Assembly (NCBI GenBank): GCA_022402445.1
Contig: JAKRSF010000013.1
Span: 186,001 to 250,000 of the forward strand
Length of the DNA: 64,000 bases
Source: Cyanobacteriota bacterium
GTDB lineage: Bacteria > Cyanobacteriota > Cyanobacteriia > CACIAM-69d
Direction: 5' to 3'
The position numbers and the translations under genes were made by a program. This document shows, piece by piece, positions 1 to 8,217 of the stretch. Below the pieces are notes generated by a model. That model saw nothing but the letters and a program-made list of their open reading frames with translations, was not told the origin of the DNA and made no database searches. Position 1 is the stretch's first letter. Every line of letters begins with the position of its first letter.

Positions 1-2
1 TG

Positions 3-746
3 GCCACCCAGACCCTTAAGCACATGTTCACGGCGGTGGACCGTTTGGCGGTGGATATCCGCTGCCAGCCGCCCAGTAAGTTGCTCCAGGGGGCCTTGGA
101 TGGCTTCCGGATGGAGGGGGCGGGTCTGACGATCCGCCGGGAGTTCCGCACGGAGTCGATGACGTTCGAGACCGATGCGGTGGCGGTGGATTTTGGTTCG
201 GCGCTCCAGGGGCGCTTGGCCCTCAAGCAGCCGACCCAGGCGATCGCCCAGGTGGTGTTGACGGAGGCGGATATTAACCGGGCGTTCCAGGCGGCTTTGG
301 TGACGCAGCATCTAGAAAATGTGACGGATCCGGCCCTGACGGCGGCGGCGGGGGATGGCCCGATTTCGTTCCGGGAGGTGACGATGACGCTGCTGCCCCA
401 AACGCGGGTGGCGATCCGGGCGATCGCGGTGCTGGCGGATGGGTCTGCGGTGCCGGTGGCCCTGACGGCGCGGGTGGATGTGGAACGACGGCGGCGGCTG
501 CGGTTTGCGGACTGTGTCTTCGATGGGGACGCGATCGCGGCGACGGAAAGTGCAGAAAAACTAGCGGCCCTGGGCGATCGTCCGGCCAAACTATCGGCGG
601 CCCTGGGGGAAATTTTGGATCGGATGGTGGATCTGGACCGCTTCGATCTCGATGGGGTGACCATGCGGATCAATCGCTTGGAAACCCAGGGCAAAACCCT
701 CGTATTTGCGGGCTATGCCCAGATCGAGCGGCTGCCCCAGGTCTAG
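3..746 (+). CDS. DUF2993 (LmeA-like) protein, 5' end outside window
   Basis: The frame is open from the first bases of the window, so the ATG at 24 is probably internal and the true start lies upstream. About 247 residues are visible. The protein has the mixed beta-strand pattern of cyanobacterial DUF2993 proteins, including a segment like 'FGSALQGRLALKQPTQAIAQ' and the later 'VLTEADINRAFQ'. Family members are thought to bind lipids at the envelope; that role here is inference. It is transcribed towards ubiA, with two palindromic repeats in the gap. The family call is moderately sure; the exact function is unknown. Confidence 0.75.
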   Translation, partial: ATQTLKHMFTAVDRLAVDIRCQPPSKLLQGALDGFRMEGAGLTIRREFRTESMTFETDAVAVDFGSALQGRLALKQPTQAIAQVVLTEADINRAFQAALVTQHLENVTDPALTAAAGDGPISFREVTMTLLPQTRVAIRAIAVLADGSAVPVALTARVDVERRRRLRFADCVFDGDAIAATESAEKLAALGDRPAKLSAALGEILDRMVDLDRFDLDGVTMRINRLETQGKTLVFAGYAQIERLPQV

Positions 747-774
747 AAAAAATCTGGCCCCTAACCCATCAGCC

Positions 775-805
775 CCGTAGGGGCGGGGTTTTCCCGCCCA
801 GCCCC
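775..805. repeat. Palindromic repeat, copy A
   Basis: The stem GGGCGGG pairs with CCCGCCC around a T-rich loop, next to the signature CCGTAGGGG (reverse complement CCCCTACGG). It lies just after the DUF2993 stop. An almost identical copy is at 54172-54202 and related copies are at 905-945, 43994-44025 and 49237-49277. All lie between convergent genes. Confidence 0.85.
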
Positions 806-904
806 ACCGGCTCCCATTCGCCTCTCCCTCACCGATTCCCATCCGCCCCTGTCCCATCGGTTCCTGAGGTTCCCAGGGTTGAACGGGGTTGAACGGGGTT
901 GAGG

Positions 905-945
905 GTGATCGGTGGGGCGAGGGTTGGGAGACCCAACCCCTACGG
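905..945. repeat. Palindromic repeat, copy B, overlapping ubiA stop
   Basis: A perfect 8-bp stem, GGGTTGGG with CCCAACCC (921-928 and 932-939), flanks an AGA loop and is followed by CTACGG. The 16 bases before the stem (GTGATCGGTGGGGCGA) match those of copy D at 49237. The ubiA stop codon (940-942, minus strand) lies inside the repeat. The imperfect tandem GTTGAACGGG (about 877-902) is just upstream. Confidence 0.85.
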
Positions 946-1848
946 CCAAGACCAGCCCCCGGCCACCATGCCCGCCAGCAGGACAAAGCCGATGGTGACA
1001 TTTTCGGCGAACAGTTTGCCGTAGGCTTTGCGGGACAGGGTGCGGCGCAGGAGTTTCCAGCTTTGCTGACCCCAGAGGCCCACGGCGATCGCCAGGGTCA
1101 GCCAATAGATCAAGCCCAACTGGAGCGCCAGACCGGCATTGAACAGCATCACCGCCGTCAGGGCAAAGCACACCGCGATCGCGTGGGGAGCCTTCGAGCC
1201 AAAAAATAGGGCACTGGAATTGACGCCAATGCGGCGATCATCCTCGCGATCGGCCATGGCGTAGATCGTATCGAACCCCAGGGTCCAGAAAATCGTTGCC
1301 CCCCACAGGAGCCACGCGGGCAGGGCCAATCCCGGCGGATCCGCCGCCGCGCTCCAGGGAATCAGCACCGAAAAGCCCCACGCGATCGCCAGCACCAACT
1401 GCGGCACCGGAAACACCCGCTTCGCCAGGGGATACAGGCCAATCACCGGCACCGCCAGCACGCACAGGCCAAAGCTCAAGGGATTCAGAAACAGCGCCAG
1501 CCCCGCCGCACACACCAGCGCCACCACCGTCACCGCGATCGCCACCTTCACCGACAGCTCCCGCGACGCCAAAGGCCGCTGCCGGGTGCGCTCCACCTGG
1601 GGATCAATATCGCGGTCCCACAGATCATTAATGGCGCAGCCCGCCCCGCTCGTGGCAAACGTCCCCACAATCACAATCAGCAGCAACGGCAGCGGCGGCC
1701 GGCCCCCCGTCGCCAGCACCAGCGCCCACAGGGCCGGCACCATCAAAATCAACCGCCCCGCCGGTTTATCCCAGCGCAGGAGCCGCACGATCGCCCCCCA
1801 CGGCGTTGGCGGTGGCGACGGATTGGGGCGGGGTGCGTCGGTGGTCAT
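940..1848 (-). CDS. ubiA: 4-hydroxybenzoate polyprenyltransferase (plastoquinone synthesis)
   Basis: This integral membrane prenyltransferase joins a polyprenyl diphosphate to 4-hydroxybenzoate, an early step in cyanobacterial plastoquinone synthesis. Both Asp-rich, Mg-diphosphate-binding motifs are present: NDLWDRDID at about residues 74-82 and DTIYAMADRED at about 193-203. Several hydrophobic helices lie between and after them. At 302 residues it has the usual UbiA length. The start is the ATG at 1848, with purS immediately upstream on the same strand. The stop falls in a dispersed palindromic repeat, so the last residues may derive from the repeat. The family call is firm; the solanesyl substrate is inferred from cyanobacterial context. 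Confidence 0.93.
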   Translation of the reverse strand: MTTDAPRPNPSPPPTPWGAIVRLLRWDKPAGRLILMVPALWALVLATGGRPPLPLLLIVIVGTFATSGAGCAINDLWDRDIDPQVERTRQRPLASRELSVKVAIAVTVVALVCAAGLALFLNPLSFGLCVLAVPVIGLYPLAKRVFPVPQLVLAIAWGFSVLIPWSAAADPPGLALPAWLLWGATIFWTLGFDTIYAMADREDDRRIGVNSSALFFGSKAPHAIAVCFALTAVMLFNAGLALQLGLIYWLTLAIAVGLWGQQSWKLLRRTLSRKAYGKLFAENVTIGFVLLAGMVAGGWSWP

Positions 1849-1863
1849 GGTTGAGCAAATCCC

Positions 1864-2115
1864 CTAGGCGATGTCGATGTGGTAATTTTCAATCGTCGGA
1901 TTCGCCAGCAGGCGATCGCACATGCTGTCCACCTGGGCGCGGGCCGTTTCCAGATCCTCCGCCGTCAGGGTCAGTTCAATATATTTACCGATGCGGACCC
2001 CTTCAACGCCGCCATAGCCGAGCTTTTCGAGCCCTGAGCGGACGGCCACCCCCGCCGGATCAAGCACCGAGGGGCGCAGGGTGACGTGGATTTTTGCTTG
2101 GTACTGTTGAGCCAC
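1864..2115 (-). CDS. purS: Phosphoribosylformylglycinamidine synthase subunit PurS
   Basis: PurS is the small bridging subunit of the PurL-PurQ-PurS complex, which makes FGAM in purine synthesis. The 83-residue length is typical, and the pattern 'KIHVTLRPSVLDPAG' near the N terminus with 'VRIGKYIELTL' in the middle is characteristic. It ends 15 bases before the ubiA start on the same strand and is probably co-transcribed with it. purL and purQ are not in the window. It is divergent from the zur-like gene. Confidence 0.93.
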   Translation of the reverse strand: MAQQYQAKIHVTLRPSVLDPAGVAVRSGLEKLGYGGVEGVRIGKYIELTLTAEDLETARAQVDSMCDRLLANPTIENYHIDIA

Positions 2116-2362
2116 GGGATTTTGGGATGAGGTGGGCGAGCGACCGGACAGACACCGGGGACCAGGGACATGAACCCCGAATTTTGGCCCCGATGGCCCC
2201 TATCGGCTCTTTATTGTAGGGCTGGCGCGATCGCCTCTGGCAATCGTTCCGGCAATCGTTGAGGATATTCTGGAGGGCAGGGCGATCGCGCGCGCCCCTA
2301 GTGCCTTCCCCCGCGCCCCTCCCCCTGGCCCGCCGCCTCGGCCCCATGCCCCCCCAGCACCC

Positions 2363-2779
2363 ATGAAATCCCGTCGGACCCGCAGCCAAGAGCGTCTGCT
2401 CCAGTTGCTCAAACAGTTGAATGGTGAAATGTCGGCCCAGGATCTCTACGTGCGTCTGCGGGAGTTGGGGCAGGGGATGGGGCTGGCGACGGTGTACCGT
2501 GCCCTGGAGGCCCTGCGGCTCGAAGGGGTCATCCAGGCGCGCACCCTGGGGACGGGGGAGTCGCTCTACAGTTCGACCCAGAAGGATCGCCACCACCTCA
2601 ATTGCATCCAGTGCGGGCGATCGCTGGCGATTGATGATTGTCCGGTCCACGCCCTGGAGGCCCAGTTGAGCCGCTCGGAGGGGTTTCAGATTTTCTATCA
2701 CACCCTGGAATTCTATGGCCTGTGCGATCGCTGCCAGGATGGATCGCCCGCGCCACCCCAGAACCATGTCCACGATTAG
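2363..2779 (+). CDS. zur: Fur-family zinc uptake regulator (Zur/FurB type)
   Basis: This 138-residue repressor has a winged helix (residues 1-75, recognition-helix segment LATVYRALEALR at 41-52) and a metal-binding dimerisation domain. Cys pairs at 81/84 and 121/124 form a structural zinc site. The HHLNCIQCG stretch and H96 and H113 could supply regulatory ligands. The N terminus is short and the phrase YHTLEFYGLC is like cyanobacterial Zur (FurB) rather than FurA or PerR. The intergenic region with purS is GC-rich and shows no clear AT-rich Zur box, so autoregulation cannot be claimed. The subtype assignment rests on recalled similarity. Confidence 0.82.
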   Translation: MKSRRTRSQERLLQLLKQLNGEMSAQDLYVRLRELGQGMGLATVYRALEALRLEGVIQARTLGTGESLYSSTQKDRHHLNCIQCGRSLAIDDCPVHALEAQLSRSEGFQIFYHTLEFYGLCDRCQDGSPAPPQNHVHD

Positions 2780-2837
2780 CGGCTGGATCCGGGGGGAGAT
2801 GCCTTCGGGGCGATCGCCGCGATCGCGGGGGGGCCAG

Positions 2838-3578
2838 CTAGCTACGGAACAGGCGGGCGTACTGGGCCTCATGGGCCATGCTCGCGAGGGACAGGCCCCA
2901 GGTACAGCAGTCCGGTGCCCTGTCCTCCGGCTGGGCGATCGCATTCTCCACCGCCGCCGCGATCGCCCCCGCCAAGGTCAGCAGAATCCGTTGGCCGTCC
3001 GTCTGGCCTAGGGGAATGGCCTTGACCGCCGCCGTCACCAGGTTACCGGCCCACCCCTGGCCATAGGCGAGCCCCATGGCTTCAATCCCCACCCCCCCGA
3101 TCGCCGCCGCCGCCGCAAAGGCCGTGGTCCAGGTGCAGCGATCGCCCAAGGCCCGATGGAGTAATGGCCAGGAGGTTGAGGCATCCTGCCCTTGGGGGGA
3201 CCGTGGCGCTGGGTCAGGCTGGAACAATTGATCGAGCAATTGACTGAGCGATCGCCCCATCTGGGTACTTTGGGTGCGCAATTCCTCCGTTTCGCGGGTG
3301 GCCGCCAGCCAGCGATCGCGGGCCACCACTGCCCCCCAATCCCCCAGGGCAATGGATCGATACTGCCGCACCAACATGGCCAGATCTAGGGCGATCGCCC
3401 CCCCCGCCAGCTCCCCCCGCAGCCAGGTCCCCAGATCCGCCGCCGTCGCCAGGTCGCCCGCCGCCACCAGAGCCTCTAGCCCCTCGGAGTAGGCATAGCC
3501 CCCCACCGGTAGGGCCGGACTGGCAAGCTGCAACAGCCACAGGAGCGCGCGATCGCCCTCGGCGTCAGGAATCATCAT
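2838..3578 (-). CDS. ureF: Urease accessory protein UreF
   Basis: UreF works with UreG and UreD/UreH to deliver nickel to apo-urease in the cytoplasm. The N-terminal 'LLQLASPALPVGGYAYSEGL' is the family signature, and the all-helical 246 residues match the usual length. The start is ATG 3578 (or the adjacent ATG at 3575), right after the ureE stop at 3581, so the two genes are translationally close. Urease structural genes and ureG/ureD are not in this window. Confidence 0.93.
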   Translation of the reverse strand: MMIPDAEGDRALLWLLQLASPALPVGGYAYSEGLEALVAAGDLATAADLGTWLRGELAGGAIALDLAMLVRQYRSIALGDWGAVVARDRWLAATRETEELRTQSTQMGRSLSQLLDQLFQPDPAPRSPQGQDASTSWPLLHRALGDRCTWTTAFAAAAAIGGVGIEAMGLAYGQGWAGNLVTAAVKAIPLGQTDGQRILLTLAGAIAAAVENAIAQPEDRAPDCCTWGLSLASMAHEAQYARLFRS

Positions 3579-3580
3579 GG

Positions 3581-4141
3581 CTAGGGGTGAGGATGGGAAT
3601 GGGAGTGGGAATGGCCGTGATCATGGGAATGGCTGTGGCCGTGGGAGTGGCTATGGCCGTGGGAATGGGTGTGGTCGTGGGATGGCGCATCCCCCTGGGG
3701 AACGGCGCGATCGCCATAGGCCCCCCCCACCGGCTGAAACGGAGCCACCTCCTCGCGCACCGTCAGCCCCAGCCCCCGCACCATCGCCGACAGGACCGGA
3801 TCCGGGGCCAGCCGCAGGCCATCGGGCTGAATTTCTAGGGGCACATGGCGATTGCCCAGATGGTAGGCCGCCGTCACCAGGGCGATCGCCGAGGATGCCG
3901 TCACCCACAGGGTCGGTTCCGCCTGGGCCACCACCCGCACCCGTTCCCCCGTCGGAGCCTCCAGCAGATCCCCATGGGCCAAGATCGTCCCCCTGGGCAG
4001 CCGCAACAGCACCGCCAGATCCGCCCCCAGGTCATAGCGATAGCGCGATCGCGTGCGCTGGTCCGCCGTCAGGGGCAACTCCCCCAGCACCGGGGCCGCT
4101 GGATCCGCCGCCCTCCGCACCGTCAAGGTTAATATCTGCAT
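3581..4141 (-). CDS. ureE: Urease accessory nickel chaperone UreE with His-rich tail
   Basis: UreE is the cytoplasmic nickel-binding chaperone of urease maturation. The start is ATG 4141, preceded by AGGAGT; the frame stays open upstream to 4294, but that part is low-complexity and lacks family similarity. The body ends in a typical UreE C-terminal domain (ITAAYHLGNRH-like segment 'VTAAYHLGNRHVPLEIQ'). The last ~33 residues alternate His with Ser, Gly or Asp, giving about 16 His for nickel storage. The gene overlaps nothing and precedes ureF by 2 bases. Confidence 0.92.
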   Translation of the reverse strand: MQILTLTVRRAADPAAPVLGELPLTADQRTRSRYRYDLGADLAVLLRLPRGTILAHGDLLEAPTGERVRVVAQAEPTLWVTASSAIALVTAAYHLGNRHVPLEIQPDGLRLAPDPVLSAMVRGLGLTVREEVAPFQPVGGAYGDRAVPQGDAPSHDHTHSHGHSHSHGHSHSHDHGHSHSHSHPHP

Positions 4142-4208
4142 CGGACTCCTGTGGCTACCCACCGGCCTGGGGGGTGACGAGGTTGGACGAGATGGCCCCC
4201 TAGCGCCC

Positions 4209-4775
4209 CTACTGAGGCCCTTGCAGCCGCAGCAGTTCCGTCTGGATGCGCTGGCGCAGGGTTTCATCGACCCCGTGGGCATCGGTGATGGCATTGAATG
4301 CTTCCACCGTCAGGCCCACACTTTCCACGAGCCCCTTGCTTTGGTTGCAATATTCCGCCGCTAGCCGCCGTGCTTCCCGGGGCAGCGCCCGCACGGAATC
4401 CGGCTGGGAACACAGGACCGTGGGTAGGGGACGATCGCCCATGGCCTGACGGGCTCCCGCTTCGGCGGCCTGCCGTGAGGGTTCCAGGAGCAGGACCGCT
4501 TCGGCATATTGGGCGATCGCGGCGTCATTGATTGCCCCCGGAGCAGCCCCCGGCACCGGTTCCGCCCCCGCCTCGGGAGCCGCCGACTGGGCCAGGGCCA
4601 CCGATGACCCTAGGGGATTTAGGGAACTGATGGGGTTCAGCCGCGCGATCGCGCCGACGCCCCCCACCGCGATCGCCCCCAGCACCACCAGTCGCCAACC
4701 CAAGCCCCCGCGATCGCGCCGCCTACCATCGCCTACCCCTTCTAAACGCCGTTCCCGTTCCCGTTTCATCCTCAT
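4209..4775 (-). CDS. DUF4168 protein with N-terminal membrane anchor
   Basis: The protein has 188 residues: a basic N terminus, a hydrophobic segment 'LVVLGAIAVGGVGAIA' at about 29-44, an Ala/Pro-rich linker and a DUF4168-like helical domain (about 85-185) containing 'YCNQSKGLVESVGLTVEAFN'. It is probably exported or membrane-anchored, with a periplasmic helical domain. Its ATG overlaps the stop of the pentapeptide gene by four bases (ATGA), so translation is probably coupled. Function is unknown; the domain call is from pattern. Confidence 0.75.
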   Translation of the reverse strand: MRMKRERERRLEGVGDGRRRDRGGLGWRLVVLGAIAVGGVGAIARLNPISSLNPLGSSVALAQSAAPEAGAEPVPGAAPGAINDAAIAQYAEAVLLLEPSRQAAEAGARQAMGDRPLPTVLCSQPDSVRALPREARRLAAEYCNQSKGLVESVGLTVEAFNAITDAHGVDETLRQRIQTELLRLQGPQ

Positions 4776-5455
4776 CCTCCATCACCCGGTCCCGCCTTCC
4801 AGTCTGCCGTGCCCCACCCCGGTTCAGCTAGCCCTTCGTCGCCCTCCCCCAACGGCTTCGGCACCGGCACCTGGGGCAAGGTCAAATCCCGGTAGCCATT
4901 GGGCAAAATGGTGGTGCGATCATACAGCGCCCCGGAGGCGTCCAACTGTAGCCCCTGGGCCCGAAAACAGGTGCTCCGCAGCAGACAGGCCCCCACCAGA
5001 CTCGCCTCATCAAAATTGCAGGCCGTCAGGTCCGCCCCGGTCAGATCTGCGCCACTGAGATCCGCCCCGCTCAGATCCGCCCCATAAAAATTTGCCCCCC
5101 GCAGGTCCGCCCGCTGGAGGTTGGCATGGCGCAAATTCACCCGCAAAAACTGGCCGCCATAGAGCACCGCCTCTGAAAAGTTAGCCTGCCGCAGTCGGGC
5201 ATTCCCCAGCTCGATCTTCGGCGCGATCGCCCCCATCAGACTGGCCCCGCTCAGGTCCGCATAGGGCAGATAGGCCCCCGCCAGCCAGCAGCCCCCCAGA
5301 TCAATCCCCACCAACGTCATTTCAAATAAATTGATGCCCCGCAGATCCAACTGACGAAACTGGCGCTCCCCCGCCTGATATCGCTTCAGAAGCTGGGATG
5401 CACTGAGGGAGAGCCGGGCGCAATCACCAAGATCAGGCTTGAATTCATCAACCAT
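4772..5455 (-). CDS. Pentapeptide-repeat protein
   Basis: From about residue 45 the sequence is a run of A(D/N)LXX pentapeptides (for example ADLSGADLSGADLTGADL), which fold as a right-handed quadrilateral beta-helix. About 20 turns are visible, followed by a non-repeat C-terminal tail rich in Gly, Glu and Pro. The chosen start is ATG 5455 (MVDEFKPDLGD); a GTG at 5491 would add 12 residues, and neither has a clear ribosome site. Molecular role is unknown. It is probably co-translated with the DUF4168 gene. Confidence 0.85.
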   Translation of the reverse strand: MVDEFKPDLGDCARLSLSASQLLKRYQAGERQFRQLDLRGINLFEMTLVGIDLGGCWLAGAYLPYADLSGASLMGAIAPKIELGNARLRQANFSEAVLYGGQFLRVNLRHANLQRADLRGANFYGADLSGADLSGADLTGADLTACNFDEASLVGACLLRSTCFRAQGLQLDASGALYDRTTILPNGYRDLTLPQVPVPKPLGEGDEGLAEPGWGTADWKAGPGDGG

Positions 5456-5843
5456 CGATGGGTGAACAAGTCGAGAACTGAATAACGGCACTCGGGGGAT
5501 TGATCCGGGCCTGGGGCCGCAGGGGATGCCCCGGCCATAGGCTGACGAGCCTCGCCCTAGCCGCCCAGGTCACGATCGCGATCGCGATCGCCGCCATGGT
5601 GGCCGCAGCGGTTGCAGGGGCGCGATGGGACACCCTTGGCCCCAGACAACTCCAACCTAGGCAACTCAGCCCCAAGCAACACAGCAAAGTGATGAGTATT
5701 TTTACGTGCATAACCGGCCATTCGGACAAACCTTGCACGTTTTTTTAAGATTCGTTACGGCGATCGCCCCCGCCGTCGGATCCCAATCTGGGGGTATTTC
5801 GGGGTGGTTTGGGTTGGCGGTGATCGGCCGCGATCGCCCCCCC
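5456..5843. other. Intergenic region without a convincing gene
   Basis: A minus-strand frame (about 5448-5711) could encode a small hydrophobic peptide beginning MHVKILITLLCCLGL, but it overlaps the pentapeptide gene, contains an AIAIAI run made by tandem HIP1 sites (5574-5591), and lacks a ribosome site. It is left unannotated. The rest shows only GC-rich spacer. Confidence 0.4.
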
Positions 5844-7802
5844 CTACTCCGCCGCCCGCCCCGTCGGCATCAAAATCGGCTCCTCATAGAGCGGCACCGT
5901 AAACGTCACCGTCGAACCGAGCCCATCCCCCAGGCTATAGAAATTCACCTCACCCCCCATCGCCTCCACCAGCTTGCGGGAGATCGCCAGCCCCAGCCCC
6001 GTGCCCCCATAGCGCCGCGTGCGGGCCCCGTCCACCTGGCTGAACACCTGGAATAGGCGATCCTGCTTATCGAGGGACACCCCAATGCCCGTATCCGCCA
6101 CCCGGATCCGCACCAGACCGGGCAACTCCTGCTTCTGCACCACCAGGGGCTGGCGAATGATCTCCGCGCTCAGGGTTACGCCCCCATCGTGGGTGAATTT
6201 GAGGGCATTGCCCGTCAGGTTGAGCATCACCTGGAGCAGCCGCTGATAGTCCCCATAGACCACCAAATTCTCGTAGCTTTCCGGGTCTGGAATTTCAAAA
6301 TAAAGCCCCTTGGCCTGCACCTGGGCCTGGGTGAATTTCTCCGTATTTTCGAGCAAATCCTTCAGGCGCACGGGCTGGAGGTTCATTTCCAGCTTATTGG
6401 CCTCAATGCGCGCGATATCAAGGATATCGTTCAGGATTTCCAGGAGATGGACGGCGGACTTGTGGGCCTCGCGGATGAACTCCTCCTGCTCCTCCGGCTC
6501 GTCCACCATGCCATCGAGGATCAGTTGCAAAAAGCCGATGACGCCATTGAGGGGGGTGCGGATTTCGTGGGAGGTGTTGGCCAGAAATTCGCTCTTGAGC
6601 TGGGAGACTTCCTCCGCTTGGCGGCGCGCTTCCTCGAGTTCCTGCTGCTTTTTCATCTGGCTGATGTTTTTGCGCTGGAGCTCGTTGGCGAGTTTTTGGC
6701 TTTCGCTGAAGAGGGTGGCGTGGGCGATCGCGGTGCCCACCTGTTCGGCCAGTTCGCGCATCAGATCAATTTCCGCCCCGGACCAGAGCCGCTCGCGATC
6801 GCACTGGTACAGGCAAATCACCGCATTGGGCTGATTTTGATAGTGGGTCGAAACGGCCACCCCGGACTGGTTACCAAATTCGTTCGGCGACAGCACCGCG
6901 ATCGACACCGGCTCACCCCCATCGAGGGCATCGCGCAACTCGACCCAATCTTCGGGCCGGAACCGCTGGCCCTTCATGGGCGAGTAGCCCTCCTGGACAT
7001 ATTCCGCCACCGCCATCAACCCATCCCCATTGCCGGGATAGGCAAAAATGACGCAGCGGCTCACGCTCAGGGCCTGACCGAGCCCCCAGACCGTTTGCCG
7101 CCAAATGGTTTCTAGATCCAGCGTCGTGCGGATATTGCGGGCAATCTTCGTCAGCAGAATTTGATACAGCGCCGAACTCAGCGGCAGGGTGCGGCGGATA
7201 CTGCGGGCAATCTTCGTCAGGAGTTTTTGGTGCGCCTCAATGCCCGACGGTAACGACAGGGGGGCCGCCGGAGCCCCATAGCTGCCCCGACCGGTGATCG
7301 CCTCCCCCGCCACCGCCTGTCCGATCACCAGGGCGCGATCGGGCCGCCCCTGCCCCGTCAAAATCGGCGTCATCGACAGCTCAAACAGCCGCTCCTGATC
7401 CCCAAACACAAAGGGGCACGTCCACCGTTCCGGCACCCCCTGCAACAGCACCCGCTGGAGCTGCTCATAATAACTATCCCCATTGGCGGGGCGAAAAATC
7501 GGAGCAGCCCCATCCCCGTTCAGCAGCGCCGTCAGATCCAGCCCCCCCTCAGCGGCTTCGCGCCAGTGGAAGGCATGGTAGCGGCCGGTGGCATCTTGGA
7601 TATAGGCCAATTCCGCCCCCAGGCCCGCCAAATGGATGGGAGCAGCCGCTGGCCCCACCGCCGCCGCCTCCCTTGCCTCAGACGGAAGATCCAACGGAGG
7701 CTCCATCGGCAGGGAATTCGGCGATCGCCCCGGAGCGCGAGCCATCGAAGGTTCCGTCGTCGCAGGGGAGGGGAAATGGGAGGAGTTCATAGCCGAGGAC
7801 AT
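5844..7802 (-). CDS. Sensor histidine kinase with PAS-like and GAF domains
   Basis: This 652-residue kinase has no clear membrane segment and is probably cytoplasmic. Order: a low-complexity N terminus (1-55), a PAS-like region (about 55-165), a GAF domain (about 215-365), a coiled coil (365-400), HisKA with phosphoacceptor His about 412 in NTSHEIRTPLNG, and HATPase_c with the N box (NLTGNALKF), G1 (DTGIGV), F box and G2 (GGTGLGLAIS). There is no receiver domain and no adjacent response regulator, so the partner is unknown. A 22-residue segment starting LLTKIAR is nearly duplicated just before the GAF domain (194-235). Confidence 0.92.
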   Translation of the reverse strand: MSSAMNSSHFPSPATTEPSMARAPGRSPNSLPMEPPLDLPSEAREAAAVGPAAAPIHLAGLGAELAYIQDATGRYHAFHWREAAEGGLDLTALLNGDGAAPIFRPANGDSYYEQLQRVLLQGVPERWTCPFVFGDQERLFELSMTPILTGQGRPDRALVIGQAVAGEAITGRGSYGAPAAPLSLPSGIEAHQKLLTKIARSIRRTLPLSSALYQILLTKIARNIRTTLDLETIWRQTVWGLGQALSVSRCVIFAYPGNGDGLMAVAEYVQEGYSPMKGQRFRPEDWVELRDALDGGEPVSIAVLSPNEFGNQSGVAVSTHYQNQPNAVICLYQCDRERLWSGAEIDLMRELAEQVGTAIAHATLFSESQKLANELQRKNISQMKKQQELEEARRQAEEVSQLKSEFLANTSHEIRTPLNGVIGFLQLILDGMVDEPEEQEEFIREAHKSAVHLLEILNDILDIARIEANKLEMNLQPVRLKDLLENTEKFTQAQVQAKGLYFEIPDPESYENLVVYGDYQRLLQVMLNLTGNALKFTHDGGVTLSAEIIRQPLVVQKQELPGLVRIRVADTGIGVSLDKQDRLFQVFSQVDGARTRRYGGTGLGLAISRKLVEAMGGEVNFYSLGDGLGSTVTFTVPLYEEPILMPTGRAAE

Positions 7803-7980
7803 CTAGCGAGAACAGGAATCATTCACTGGCGCGCCCCCAACGGTCCATTCAATTCAATGATGTGACTTGCGGTCTGATTTGCCGTCGCTACCACCAGGGC
7901 CTCACGGGATGCGGCGACGCCTCGGCTGCGGGCCGCCGCCGGTGGGAATCTTAGGCACCACGGCGGGCGGCGGGCTTGAC

Positions 7981-8217
7981 CTAATCGTTCCACTCACCCC
8001 TGGGGGGCACCGCTGGGTTGCGGGGCAGGAGGCGCGTCAGGTCATCATCCCGATCCGAGTCTCCCCGGAGCCATTGGCGGATGGCCGCTTCGATCACCTT
8101 ACTGGGGTCATCCGTGAGATGGTTCACGCGATCAAGAAGTTCGGCATCAATTTGGATAGAAACTTCAACTTTTTCCCGCGTGGGGCGAGCACCCGTAGCT
8201 TTGGCATTCATGGTCAT
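7981..8217 (-). CDS. Ribbon-helix-helix (CopG/CcdA-like) protein
   Basis: This small 78-residue protein has a beta strand followed by two helices (KVEVSIQIDAELLDRVNHL, then SKVIEAAIRQWLRG), the ribbon-helix-helix DNA-binding pattern of CopG/CcdA-type antitoxins and repressors. The C-terminal tail is charged. No toxin gene is adjacent: the flanks are a kinase stop and a gene-free stretch. It could be an orphan antitoxin or an independent repressor. Confidence 0.6.
   Translation of the reverse strand: MTMNAKATGARPTREKVEVSIQIDAELLDRVNHLTDDPSKVIEAAIRQWLRGDSDRDDDLTRLLPRNPAVPPRGEWND

Noticed and set aside
5448-5738. Hydrophobic minus-strand frame
   Set aside because: It overlaps the pentapeptide gene, its hydrophobic repeats come from HIP1 sequence, and it lacks a ribosome site.
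6189-7115. 308-residue plus-strand frame opposite the histidine kinase
   Set aside because: It is the antisense shadow of a strongly supported kinase domain gene in a GC-rich genome.
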